A stretch of 64,000 nt of DNA from assembly GCA_963720675.1 (NCBI GenBank), contig CAVRGH010000010.1, positions 1,302,001 to 1,366,000 of the forward strand, written 5' to 3'. A program made the position numbers and the translations under genes. The notes under the pieces are model-generated. The model was not told where the DNA came from. It searched no databases and saw nothing but the letters and a program-made list of their open reading frames with translations. The first letter of the stretch is position 1. Every line of letters begins with the position of its first letter. Source of the DNA: JALHSW01 sp963720675. GTDB lineage: Bacteria > Actinomycetota > Acidimicrobiia > IMCC26256 > PALSA-555. Positions 38,861 through 47,929 of the stretch are shown one piece after another.

Positions 38861-38878
38861 GTCACGAGAACGGGTCAG
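38861..38878. repeat. Copy 2 of an 18-bp direct repeat
   Basis: Identical to 38352-38369 in the same orientation, here covering the stop codon of the phosphotransferase remnant. The bases between it and the HEAT gene (38750-38860) contain further GTGAC/GTCAC variants but no gene I can support. Confidence 0.85.
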
Positions 38879-38979
38879 ACGTTCGTCCGCCGCACCACGA
38901 GCCCCGGACCGAGCTCGAAGATGTCCGCGTCGCGCCCCGACGCCAGCAACGGCCCGGGCTCGGCCGAGAGCGAGGGCAC
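38875..38979 (-). pseudogene. N-terminal remnant of an aminoglycoside-phosphotransferase-like kinase
   Basis: From GTG 38979 the 34 codons read PSLSAEPGPLLASGRDADIF then ELGPGLVVRRTNV and stop. The pattern LLASGRDAD(I/V)F-x-GPGLV(V/L)RR is the start of a phosphotransferase family kinase domain, which should continue for about 250 residues. The stop falls exactly in an 18-bp repeat copy. It begins 12 bases after the PIG-L gene. Confidence 0.5.
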
Positions 38980-38990
38980 CGACCTGCCGC

Positions 38991-39737
38991 TCAGTCCGGC
39001 CAGTCGGCGGGAGTCGGTGCACGGAAGAACTCCTCACGCACGAGCTCCCGGTACCCGTCGACGCCGGCCATCTCGACGAGCGGTTCGATCTGGCTCGCCT
39101 GGGCCCGCAGCGCGCGCACCTTCCGGTCCGCGAGCTCGTCGTCGGCGTTGAAGTAGAGGGCGAGATCCTCGAACGGTGTCGTGGGCGCACCGACGCCCTT
39201 GACCATCATGATCTCGTCGAGCGGCACGAGTGCGTTGAACTGCTGGGCCCACTCTGGGGTGTTCGTCGCGTACAGGAGCCGGTGCGGACCGTCGACGGCG
39301 CGGCACGCGAGCGTGGTCCAGCGGCCCACCGTGATGTGGTCGTCGTGGAACGTTCCTCCGTCGGGCCCGAACGTGAGCACCGAGTCCGGACGCACCTCCT
39401 CGACGATCGCGCGGAGACGCGCGACGGGCTCCCCGAGCGGCAGCGCCAGGCATCCGCCGTCCGGGTAGTCGAGCCAGCGGTGATCCTCGACCCCCAGCAC
39501 CTCGAGGCACGCCGCGAGCTCGGCCTCCCGGAGCCGCTTCCGCTCCTCGATCGATCGCGGGTCGTCGTCGGGAAACCCCAGCTCGCCGTGCGTCGCCGTG
39601 ACGCACACGACACGTCGTCCGGCATCTGCGGCGACCGCCATCAGCGCGCCCGCGAGGTACGCCTCGTCGTCGGGGTGGGCGAAGACGGCGAGGATCGACC
39701 CGATGTCGCTCTCCCCGACTCCCCTGCTCGTGCCCAC
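38991..39737 (-). CDS. PIG-L family (LmbE-like) deacetylase
   Basis: The protein has the zinc/deacetylase motif LAVFAHPDDEAYLAGALMA and the second metal ligand TFHDDHITVGRWT, plus VVCVTATHGELG. Length from the GTG at 39737 is about 248 residues; the open frame reaches 39764. PIG-L enzymes remove acetyl groups from GlcNAc-containing glycans or thiol precursors. In actinobacteria the family includes mycothiol deacetylase (MshB) and mycothiol-conjugate amidase (Mca), so a thiol role is possible but not specific here. Confidence 0.87.
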   Translation of the reverse strand: MGTSRGVGESDIGSILAVFAHPDDEAYLAGALMAVAADAGRRVVCVTATHGELGFPDDDPRSIEERKRLREAELAACLEVLGVEDHRWLDYPDGGCLALPLGEPVARLRAIVEEVRPDSVLTFGPDGGTFHDDHITVGRWTTLACRAVDGPHRLLYATNTPEWAQQFNALVPLDEIMMVKGVGAPTTPFEDLALYFNADDELADRKVRALRAQASQIEPLVEMAGVDGYRELVREEFFRAPTPADWPD

Positions 39738-39751
39738 ACCCCTATCGTACG

Positions 39752-40167
39752 GAGCCGCCAGCACCCCCAGGGGGTCGGTGCTGTCTCACCGACACCGACT
39801 GGCGCACCTTCGCCATCGACCTCCCGGATGTGGCACTCAGCCGACGCGTCGCCGACGCGATGGTGGACTTCCGCGGCGTCGGCGCAGCCGCAGGCGGGCG
39901 GCTGCTCAACCTGTGCCGCGACCACCGGCTCCTCGACGTGCAGGCGACCGCGGCAACGCACGTGTGGTCGGCCTGGGACCCGGAGTCCGCCTCGGGTCCG
40001 CCGGGCCTCTTCCCGCTTGCGTAGCGTGCTCCCGAACCTCGTCGATGCCGGGGCACTCGACGCGGAAGACGCGCAGCGTTTCGTGCAGCTCGCCGAGGAA
40101 GCCGGAACGAACGACCGCTTCTACATGTCGGTGAGCATGACGTCCGTCTTCGGACGCAACGCGCTGA
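39752..40167 (+). pseudogene. C-terminal remnant of a SAM-dependent methyltransferase
   Basis: The fragment opens without a start codon at PPGGRCCLTDTDWRTFAIDL, the post-motif-II PGG loop and DTDW of class I methyltransferases. It runs through VADAMVDFRGVGAAAGGRLL and LDVQATAATHVWSAWDPES. An extra T near 40018 shifts to LRSVLPNLVDAGALDAEDA and NDRFYMSVSMTSVFGRN. A stop at 40165-40167 is reached only by a further shift. The SAM-binding N-terminal part is absent; the PIG-L gene starts where it should lie. This looks like true deletion debris. Confidence 0.55.
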
Positions 40168-40177
40168 TCCACTCGGC

Positions 40178-42815
40178 TCAGGCGGTGCGCGCCCGGGCCA
40201 CCCTCACCGAGCGCCGCGTGGGCGGCGGCGAGACGGGCGAGCGGAACGCGGTACGGCGAACAGGACACGTAGTCGAGCCCGACCCGATGGCAGAAGTGCA
40301 CGGATGCGGGGTCGCCACCGTGCTCACCACAGATGCCGAGCTTCACGTCGGGGCGCGTCGCCCGGCCCTTCTCGACTGCCATCTGCACGAGCTGACCGAC
40401 GCCGTCGACGTCGATCGTCTCGAACGGGTTTGCCTCGATCAGCTTCTGCTCCAGGTAGCGGGGCAGGAAGCGGCCTTCGATGTCGTCGCGCGAGAAGCCG
40501 AACGTCATCTGCGTGAGGTCGTTCGTGCCGAACGAGAAGAACTCCGCAACGCCGGCGATCTGGTCGGCGACGAGCGCGGCGCGCGGTGTCTCGACCATCG
40601 TGCCCACGAGGTACTCGACGCCGGCGAGCCCTTGGCCTTCGGACGCGAGCTCGGCCGCGATGTCGCGGACCCAGGAGATCGCGAGCGCGAGCTCGGGCTC
40701 GGTGACCGCGAGCGGGATCATGACCTCGATGTGCGGGTCGCCACCCGCGAGCTTGCGCTCGATGGCCGCCTCGAACAGCGCACGGATCTGCGTGCGGTAG
40801 AGGTCGGGCTTGAGCACGCCGAGCCGCACGCCCCGGGTTCCGAGCATCGGGTTCGACTCCTGCAGCTGCTGCGCCGCATGGAGCAACGTACGACCCCGAT
40901 CGTCGAGCTCACCCTTCGCCTCTCGCACGAGCAGCTCCTCGATGTTCGGGAGGAACTCGTGGAGCGGGGGGTCGAGCAAGCGCACCGTGACCGGCAGGCC
41001 GTCCATCGCCTCGAGGATGCCGACGAAGTCGGAGCGTTGGAGCTTGCCGAGCTCCTCGAGCGCGGCGAGCTCCTCGACCACGTCCTCGGCGAGGATGAAG
41101 CGCTGCACGAGTGGCAGCCGGTCGCCGAGGAACATGTGCTCCGTGCGACAGAGTCCGATGCCCTCGGCACCGAACTTGCGGGCGACGTCGGCGTCGTGGG
41201 GCAGGTCGGCGTTCGTGCGCACGCCGAGCGTGCGGAACTCGTCGGCCCACCCGAGGATGACGTCGAACGGACCGGTGGGCTCAGGGGTGATCACCGCGAC
41301 CGGACCGACCACGACCTCACCGCTGGTGCCGTTGATCGAGATGACGTCGCCTTCGCGGACGATCGTGTCGCCGACCTCGAACTGCTTGCCCTCGACGTCG
41401 ATGTCGAGCTCGGACGCGCCGCACACGGCCGGCGTCCCCATCCCGCGTGCGACGACCGCGGCGTGGCTGACGAGCCCACCGCGCGACGTGAGGATCCCCT
41501 CGGCGGCGATCATGCCGTGGAGGTCATCGGGCGACGTCTCCGGCCGGACGAGGATCACGGACTCGCCCGCCTCGTGGTGCGCCTCGGCGTCGTCCGCGGT
41601 GAAGTACACCTTCCCGACCGCAGCACCCGGAGACGCGTTCAGGCCCTTGGCGAGCGCGCTGTACTTCGCGCCCGGGTCGAACTGCGGGTGGAGGAGCTGA
41701 TCGAGCTGTTCCGGCTGCACCCGCAACACGGCCTCTCGCTTGTCGATCATCCCCTCCTGCTCCATCTCGACCGCCATGCGGAGCGCCGCCGCGGCGGTGC
41801 GCTTGCCCACGCGGGTCTGCAGGATGAACAGGCGACCCTGCTCGATCGTGAACTCGATGTCGCACATGTCGCGGTAGTGCGACTGGAGCGTGTTCATCAC
41901 GTCGAGGAGCTGGACGTGGCACTCGGCGAAGTCGTTCGCCATCGCATCGAGCGGTTCGGTGGTGCGGATGCCGGCCACGACGTCCTCGCCCTGAGCGTTT
42001 GCCAGGAAGTCGCCGTACGGACGGTTCTCTCCGGTCGCCGGGTCGCGCGTGAACGCGACGCCGGTCCCGGAATCGTCCCCCTTGTTGCCGAACACCATCG
42101 TCTGGACGTTGACGGCTGTCCCGAGGTCGTCGGGGATCTTCTCCATCTTGCGGTAGGTGTGGGCGCGATCACCGTTCCAGGAGCGGAAGACCGCCTCGAT
42201 CGCGAAGCGGAGCTGCTCGTGCGGGTCCTGCGGGAACTCGATGCCCGCCTCGGAGCGCACGATCCCCTTGAAGATCTCGACCAGGCGTCGCAAGGATGCC
42301 GCGTCGAGCTCGGGGTCCGTCTCGACCCCGACCTCCTTGCGGAGCTCCTCGAGTGCGAGCTCGAACGCCTCGCCGGAGACGTCGAGCACGATCTTGCCGA
42401 ACATCTGCACGAACCGGCGGTAGGAGTCGAACGCGAAGCGCTCGTTCTGGGTCTGCTTCGCCAGGCCGTTCACCGACGCGTCGTTCATGCCGAGGTTGAG
42501 GACCGTGTCCATCATCCCGGGCATCGAGAAGGGTGCGCCGGAGCGCACGGAGACGAGCAAGGGGTCGCCCTCGTCACCGAGCTGCTTGCCCATCTTCGCC
42601 TCGAGCGCCCCCAGCGATGCCGCGACCTCGTCCATCAGGCCTTCGGGCAGGTGGTTGCCGCCGGCCATGTAGGCGTTGCAGGCCTCGGTGGTGATCGTGA
42701 ACCCAGGAGGCACCGGCAGACCCAGCTTGGTCATCTCGGCGAGGTTCGCGCCCTTGCCGCCGAGCAGGTACTTCTGCTCCTTCGAGCCCTCCTCGAAGGC
42801 ATACACATACTTCAC
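40178..42815 (-). CDS. ppdK: Pyruvate, phosphate dikinase
   Basis: The protein has the ATP-grasp start YLLGGKGANLAEM, VSVRSGAPFSMPGMMDTVLN near residue 107, the catalytic His loop GGLVSHAAVVARGMG near 450, and the PEP-site elements GLCRTEHMF and FSFGTNDLTQMTFG and GICGEHGGDP. It interconverts pyruvate, ATP and Pi with PEP, AMP and PPi. The start is ATG 42815. The open frame runs to 39906 and would add an unrelated tail antisense to the methyltransferase remnant. Removing one base near 40190 gives a family-like end ALGEGGPARTA with TGA at 40178, which I prefer (about 879 residues). Confidence 0.93.
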
Positions 42816-42873
42816 TGGATCACCTTTCCGACTGCCTTGCGGTGGTGGTGCGCGCGACGCTCGAACGATCCTA

Positions 42874-42898
42874 CCGAGGCCCGTACACCGGGCCTCGG
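42874..42898 (-). terminator. GC-rich hairpin between the J/RDD gene and ppdK
   Basis: A perfect 10-bp stem (CCGAGGCCCG with CGGGCCTCGG) and 5-base loop lies 8 bases after the J/RDD gene and 58 before ppdK. It lacks a T-tract, but its position suits termination of the uppS-recO-glyS operon. Confidence 0.55.
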
Positions 42899-42905
42899 CG
42901 ACTTG

Positions 42906-44015
42906 TCAGCCGTCGACGACGATGGTCTTCGCGATGCGGTCCTGGAGACCCTGGTAGTTCGGGTTCCGGGGCCAGGTGAGCACGCCGACGAGTACGAACA
43001 TGTAGCCCAGCGGACCGACGATGCTCGACAGGAACAGACCGGCGACGAGCGGCGCCCCGTAGCGGCGGATCGCGCCGCGCAACGTGAGCGGCGAGCCGTC
43101 GGCGTAGACGGCGCGGATCTGGAGCATCTTCTTCCCGAACGTCCGACCCGTCCGCACGCTCGACGGCACCAGGTAGAGCAGCGCGAGGAGGAACACCACC
43201 AAGCTCACGCCGATCGTGATCGGCAAGAGCTCGTTGCGCAGCTCGGTCTGCTTGTCCTCTTCCTTGGTGATCTTCTTGTCGAGCGTCTTGGACTGCTTCT
43301 TGGCATCCGCCTCCGCCTGGGTGGCAGTCGCTTCGGCCTCGGTGTTGCCGTTCTTCTTGGCCTTCGCGGCCTGCGAGCTCGCCTTGTCGGCGGCCGAGTC
43401 GGCTTTGTCCTTCGCGTTGTTGTCCTTGTCGATCTGCGTGGAGACCGTGTCCAACTTGTCCTGGATCCCGGGCTTGAACTGGTCGATCACCAGCGGCGTG
43501 ACGAGGAGCTGGAGCGCGATGAGGATGGACAGCACGAACACGTCGATGGTGAGGGCGAAGAAGCGGGCGCGGGGCGGCGGCGGCTGCACGCCGGGGGGCC
43601 AGCTCTTGGGCGTCGGCGGGATCTCGGTCGAGAAGAGCCCGGGCGGGCGATCGGCCATGACCCGGGCGCGATCCGCGGCGCGACGCTCGCGCGGCGTCAT
43701 CTCCACCGCGTCCTCGTCGTCCTCTTCGTCGTCCGCGAAGTCCAGCGGAGTGCCGGTGTTGTCGATGCCGCGCGCCGCGTCGTAGCGCTCACGCTGCATG
43801 GGGTCGCTGAGCACCTGCCAGGCCGCGCGGATGCTCGCCTCGTCTTCGCGTGCCTCCGCGATCGCGGAGCCGCTGGGCTTCTTGGCGGTCTCCTCGCGGG
43901 TGACTGCCGCCTGCGCGTCTGCGAGTCGCTCCCGGTACGCGGAGCGGATCTCCTCCTTGGTCGCGCTCGGCGCAACGCCGAGCACGTCGTAGTTGGTCTC
44001 GTCTTCGTTCACCAC
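42906..44015 (-). CDS. Degenerate J-domain fused to an RDD membrane protein
   Basis: The 369-residue protein begins with a J-like domain, NYDVLGVAPSATKEEIRSAY and AAWQVLSDPMQRERYDAA, but the essential HPD tripeptide is absent (ADAQAA occupies the place). An acidic linker follows, then the RDD-type first helix RARFFALTIDVFVL. Next comes a loop of about 80 residues rich in Lys/Ala/Asp/Glu with coiled-coil character, then two or three more helices with RTGRTFGKKMLQIRAVYADG. It overlaps glyS by 7 bases. A role as a Hsp70 co-chaperone is unlikely without HPD; RDD proteins are possible transporters. Function unknown. Confidence 0.75.
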   Translation of the reverse strand: MVNEDETNYDVLGVAPSATKEEIRSAYRERLADAQAAVTREETAKKPSGSAIAEAREDEASIRAAWQVLSDPMQRERYDAARGIDNTGTPLDFADDEEDDEDAVEMTPRERRAADRARVMADRPPGLFSTEIPPTPKSWPPGVQPPPPRARFFALTIDVFVLSILIALQLLVTPLVIDQFKPGIQDKLDTVSTQIDKDNNAKDKADSAADKASSQAAKAKKNGNTEAEATATQAEADAKKQSKTLDKKITKEEDKQTELRNELLPITIGVSLVVFLLALLYLVPSSVRTGRTFGKKMLQIRAVYADGSPLTLRGAIRRYGAPLVAGLFLSSIVGPLGYMFVLVGVLTWPRNPNYQGLQDRIAKTIVVDG

Positions 44016-45337
44016 GGCAACCGCTCCCGCAAGTAGGTGACCAGCCCGTCGGCCGGTACGCGTTCCTGGGACATCGAGTCCCGATCACGCACCGTGACGG
44101 CCTGGTCGTCGAGGGTGTCGAAGTCGACCGTCACGCAGTACGGCGTGCCGACCTCGTCCTGGCGCCGGTAGCGGCGCCCGATGGATCCGGCCGCGTCGAC
44201 GTCGATCATGAAGTTGGGCCGCAGCGCGCCCGCGATCTCGTCGGCGACCGGTACGAGCTTCTCGTTCTTGGAGAGGGGGAGCACCGCGACCTTGATCGGT
44301 GCGAGGCGCGGGTCGAGGTGCAGGACCGTCCGCTTCTCGGTCCCGCCCTTGCCGTTCGGTACATCTTCCTCTTCGTACGCCGCGAGGAGGAAGGCCAGCG
44401 TGGCGCGATCCGCACCGAGCGCCGGCTCGATCACGTAGGGCACGTAGCGGCGGTCGTGCTCCTGGTCGAAGAACGACAGCTCCTCGCCCGAGAACTTCGC
44501 GTGCTGCTTGAGGTCGAAATCGGTGCGGTTCGCAACGCCCTCGAGCTCGCCCCAGCCCCACGGGAACTCGTACTCCACGTCGGACGTGCCGGTGGAGTAG
44601 TGCGAGAGCTCTTCGGGGTCGTGCGGGCGGAGGCGAAGGTGCTCCTCGGGGATCCCGAGGTCGCGGTGCCACTCGTATCGCGCCTGGCACCAGTACTCGT
44701 ACCACTGCTCGACGTCTTCGGGCGGTACGAAGAACTCCATCTCCATCTGCTCGAACTCACGGGTCCGGAAGATGAAGTTGCCCGGCGTGATCTCGTTGCG
44801 GAAGGACTTCCCGATCTGCGCGATGCCGAACGGGGGCTTCTTGCGAGTCGTCGTCTGCACGTTCGCGAAGTTCACGAAGATGCCCTGGGCGGTCTCCGGG
44901 CGCAGGTAGGCGACGGAGGCGTCGTCCTCCACCGGGCCGACAAAGGTCTTGAACATGAGGTTGAAGTGACGGGCCTCGGTGAAGGAGTCCTTGGCACCGC
45001 AGTTCGGGCAGGCGCCGGACTTCGGGAGGTGATCCGCCCGGAACCGCTCCTTGCAGTTGCGGCAGTCGACCAGCGGGTCCGTGAACGTGGCCAGGTGGCC
45101 ACTCGCCTCCCACACCTTCGGCGCCATCAGGATCGCGGCATCGAGCCCGACCACGTCGTCACGCATCTGGACCATCGCCCGCCACCAGGCGTCCTTGACG
45201 TTGCGCTTCAGCTCGACGCCGAGGGGCCCGTAGTCCCAGGTGGAACGGAACCCGCCGTAGATCTCACTGGACGGGAAGACCAACCCCCGTCGCTTGCACA
45301 GGTTGACGACGCGATCCATCTGGTCGGAGGAGGCCAT
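44009..45337 (-). CDS. glyS: Glycyl-tRNA synthetase, single-chain class II
   Basis: The 442-residue protein has the class II motifs: motif 1 region YGGFRSTWDYGPLGVELKRN, motif 2 GIAQIGKSFRNEITPGNFIF with REFEQMEMEFF, and motif 3 PYVIEPALGADRATLAFL. A zinc site, DCRNCKERFRADH with CPNCG, lies near residues 92-115. It charges tRNA-Gly in the cytoplasm. The ATG at 45337 gives the family-typical start. It is in the uppS-recO-glyS-J/RDD gene run. Confidence 0.96.
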   Translation of the reverse strand: MASSDQMDRVVNLCKRRGLVFPSSEIYGGFRSTWDYGPLGVELKRNVKDAWWRAMVQMRDDVVGLDAAILMAPKVWEASGHLATFTDPLVDCRNCKERFRADHLPKSGACPNCGAKDSFTEARHFNLMFKTFVGPVEDDASVAYLRPETAQGIFVNFANVQTTTRKKPPFGIAQIGKSFRNEITPGNFIFRTREFEQMEMEFFVPPEDVEQWYEYWCQARYEWHRDLGIPEEHLRLRPHDPEELSHYSTGTSDVEYEFPWGWGELEGVANRTDFDLKQHAKFSGEELSFFDQEHDRRYVPYVIEPALGADRATLAFLLAAYEEEDVPNGKGGTEKRTVLHLDPRLAPIKVAVLPLSKNEKLVPVADEIAGALRPNFMIDVDAAGSIGRRYRRQDEVGTPYCVTVDFDTLDDQAVTVRDRDSMSQERVPADGLVTYLRERLPW

Positions 45338-45403
45338 ACGAGACGTTGATGGTATCGCCGCGACCCCGACGATCCCCTTTCGGCACCGGCCCCGCGGTGC
45401 TGC

Positions 45404-46156
45404 TCAGAGCAGCGCGGCGCTGCGGAGCCGGCGGTCGGAGGCGTACTCCAGCGCCGCGATCGCGAGGCGCTCGACCTCACGGAGCACCGCCTCGGGTGGG
45501 GGGTCGTCGAGCACGCTCCGCACCTGCCCACCGACGATCCGAGCGACGACCTGGAGGGATTCGGGGGAGGTGCGGCGGCCTCCGAGGTGCCCACAATCGG
45601 CGCACAGCACGCCACCCTCCGCCAGATCGAACGCCACGAACGCGACCGGGGCGTCGGCATCCTCCCCGTCGGCCGGACCGGACCCCCGTCCACAGCGTGC
45701 ACACGAGTCGAGCATCGGATGGAACCCCTCGAGGGACAGGAGCTTCCAGAAGAAGGCCGCGCTGACGATCGGTGAGGGCTCCCGGGCGAGCGTGCGCAAG
45801 GCGCTCTCGAGCATCCGGTAGAGCGCGTGGTTCGGCTCCCGCTCCATCGCGACCTGGTCCACGGCCTCCAGCATGGAGACGGCGTGGGTGAGGCAGCCGT
45901 AGTGCTCCCGCAGCGCCCGGTTCGCGTCGATCGTCTCCACCTGGGTGACGATGTCGAGCTCGCGACCCCGGTAGCACTGGAGGGCGACGTGGCTGGTGGG
46001 TTCGAGGCGGGCGCCGAAGCGGCTCCCGGGCTTGCGGACGCCCTTGGCGACGGCCCGCACCTTCCCGTGGCCCCGGGTGAGCATCGTGACGATGCGGTCC
46101 GTCTCACCCAGCTTGATGGAGCGAAGGACCACGCCCTGATCCCGGTAGAGCGCCAC
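45404..46156 (-). CDS. recO: DNA repair protein RecO
   Basis: The 250-residue protein has the RecO N-terminal OB fold (YRDQGVVLRSIKLGETDRIV, TRGHGKVRAVAKGVRKPGSR) and a C-terminal zinc site, SCARCGRG with LCADCGH. It loads RecA through RecR in recombination repair. The usual neighbour era is elsewhere in this window, but recO-uppS adjacency is common in actinobacteria. Confidence 0.94.
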   Translation of the reverse strand: MALYRDQGVVLRSIKLGETDRIVTMLTRGHGKVRAVAKGVRKPGSRFGARLEPTSHVALQCYRGRELDIVTQVETIDANRALREHYGCLTHAVSMLEAVDQVAMEREPNHALYRMLESALRTLAREPSPIVSAAFFWKLLSLEGFHPMLDSCARCGRGSGPADGEDADAPVAFVAFDLAEGGVLCADCGHLGGRRTSPESLQVVARIVGGQVRSVLDDPPPEAVLREVERLAIAALEYASDRRLRSAALL

Positions 46157-46221
46157 GACAGGAGTGTAGTTACACCCGTGTCACCCGTCGCCCGTCGAGG
46201 TGGCACCCCCTCGGGCCGGAG

Positions 46222-46947
46222 CTACTCGATGGCGCCGAAACGGCGGCTGCGGCTCTGGAACTCGCGGATCGCGGCGAAGAGGTCGTCGCGGCGGAAGTCG
46301 GGCCAGAGCACGTCGGTGAAGACCAGCTCGCTGTAGGCCGCCTCCCAGAGCAGGTAGTTCGACGTGCGGTACTCCCCCGAGGTGCGCACGAGCACGTCGG
46401 GATCGGGCATGTCGGGCGCGTACAGGTGCTTCTGGATCGTCCGCTCGTCGATCTTCGCCGGGTCGAGCTTGCGGCCCCGCGCCTCGGTGGCGATCGCCCG
46501 GACCGCGTCGACCAGCTCGGCCCGCCCGCCGTAGTTGAACGCGAACGTGAGGGTCATCCGCCGGTTCTTGGCGGTCAGCGCCTCGGTGTCCTCGATGTGC
46601 CGGAGCACCCGGCGGGGGACGCGCCCACCGCGGCGACCGATGAAGCGCACCCGTACCCCACGCTCGTTGAGGTCGTCGCGCCGGCGCAGCAGCAGCGACT
46701 CGTTGAAGCGCATGAGGAAGCGCACCTCGTCGAGCGGGCGTCGCCAGTTCTCGGTCGAGAACGCGTAGACGGTCAGCCACTTCAGACCGATGTCGAGCCC
46801 GCCCTCGACGGTGTCGAAGAGCGCCTCCTCGCCGGCCGCATGGCCGTCGGTGCGCTTCAGACCGCGCCGCTGGGCCCATCGCCCGTTGCCGTCCATCACC
46901 ACCGCGACATGGCGCGGCAGACGGGACAGATCGATGCCGTGGGCCAC
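46222..46947 (-). CDS. uppS: Isoprenyl (undecaprenyl) diphosphate synthase
   Basis: From GTG 46947 the protein is 241 residues. It has the substrate loop HVAVVMDGNGRWAQRRG, the motif LTVYAFSTENWRRP, LTFAFNYGGRAELVDAV, and PDVLVRTSGEYRTSNYLLWE near the C-terminus. It makes long-chain cis-prenyl diphosphate for cell-wall lipid carriers. The frame is open further upstream, but that part overlaps the divergent lipid-kinase gene, so the GTG just before the conserved DGNGR region is preferred. Confidence 0.93.
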   Translation of the reverse strand: MAHGIDLSRLPRHVAVVMDGNGRWAQRRGLKRTDGHAAGEEALFDTVEGGLDIGLKWLTVYAFSTENWRRPLDEVRFLMRFNESLLLRRRDDLNERGVRVRFIGRRGGRVPRRVLRHIEDTEALTAKNRRMTLTFAFNYGGRAELVDAVRAIATEARGRKLDPAKIDERTIQKHLYAPDMPDPDVLVRTSGEYRTSNYLLWEAAYSELVFTDVLWPDFRRDDLFAAIREFQSRSRRFGAIE

Positions 46948-47032
46948 GGCGGTGACGCTACCGCCGACGGCGGCGGGTTCGGGGAAGCGCGCCACCGGGG
47001 TGCGTGGGGGCCGCCCGGTACGATCCGCGCCC

Positions 47033-47929
47033 ATGCGCTGGACCGCGGTCGTGAACCCCATCGCGGGACGCGGGCGCGCCCGCCGGTTGCTGCCTGATCT
47101 CGAGGCAGCGCTGCGGAAGCAGGGCGTCACGGTCCATGTGGGCGCGGACGTGGACGACGGGTTGCGGGCAGCCCGGGCAGCGTGCGAGCGCGGGGAAGGC
47201 GTCGTCGCGTGCGGTGGCGACGGAACCGTCGCCGCGCTCGCCGGGGTCGCGGCCGAGCACGGCGGCCCGCTCGCAGTCGTCCCGACCGGAGCCGGGAACG
47301 ACTTCGCGCGCGAGCTCGGACTCGACCTCCGCCACCCGCTCCGAGCGGTGGAGCTGCTGGCGACCGGGAAGCTCCGGGGCCTCGATCTCGGCCGCGCCAC
47401 CGCGGCGGACGGGTCGACGCGCGCCTTCACCACCATCGCGAACACCGGGTTCGACGCCGAGGCCAACCGCTGGGCCAACGACATCACCTGGGTGCGCGGC
47501 TCGGCCCTCTACCTGCTGGCCATCGCACGCACCGTCGCGACCTACCGACCACAACCGCTCGTCGTCCGCGTCGACGACGACGAGTGGCGTGGCCGCGCGT
47601 GGCTCGTCGCCATCGGGAACACCCGCTGGTACGCCGGCGGGCTGAAGATCACGCCCGACGCGTCGGCCGAGGACGGCCTGCTCGACGTGTGCCTGATCAC
47701 CGACAAGCCGACCACGACGTTCATCGCCCGGTTCCCCAGCGTGTTCCGGGGCCACCACACCCGGGTCGACGGCGTCCAGATGCTGCGGGGACGGTCGGTC
47801 GAGGTGCACGACGACGGCGGCGGCGTCGGGCTCGACCTCTGGGCGAGCGGTGAGCGCGTCGGCCCGCTGCCTGCGACCGCGACGGTCGACCCGCAGGCGT
47901 TGCGCGTCGTCGTGCCGCCCGCTACTTGA
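47033..47929 (+). CDS. Diacylglycerol kinase-family lipid kinase
   Basis: The 298-residue protein has the DAGK/YegS pattern TAVVNPIAGRGRARRLLP, VVACGGDGTVAALAG with the GGDGT nucleotide motif near residue 62, and VVPTGAGNDFARELGL near 85. These enzymes phosphorylate diacylglycerol, ceramide or related lipids at the membrane. It is divergent from uppS (about 85 bases between starts) and converges with the cupredoxin gene, overlapping it by 8 bases. Confidence 0.9.
   Translation: MRWTAVVNPIAGRGRARRLLPDLEAALRKQGVTVHVGADVDDGLRAARAACERGEGVVACGGDGTVAALAGVAAEHGGPLAVVPTGAGNDFARELGLDLRHPLRAVELLATGKLRGLDLGRATAADGSTRAFTTIANTGFDAEANRWANDITWVRGSALYLLAIARTVATYRPQPLVVRVDDDEWRGRAWLVAIGNTRWYAGGLKITPDASAEDGLLDVCLITDKPTTTFIARFPSVFRGHHTRVDGVQMLRGRSVEVHDDGGGVGLDLWASGERVGPLPATATVDPQALRVVVPPAT

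Noticed and set aside
39282..44036. A single plus-strand open frame of about 1,580 codons
   Set aside because: It is antisense to ppdK, J/RDD and other recognised genes; its length comes from high GC and the codon bias of the opposite strand. Only its short methyltransferase-like part is credible.
46948..47034. Longer uppS starting near 47034
   Set aside because: The extra residues have no family similarity and would overlap the divergent lipid-kinase start; the GTG at 46947 fits the usual length.
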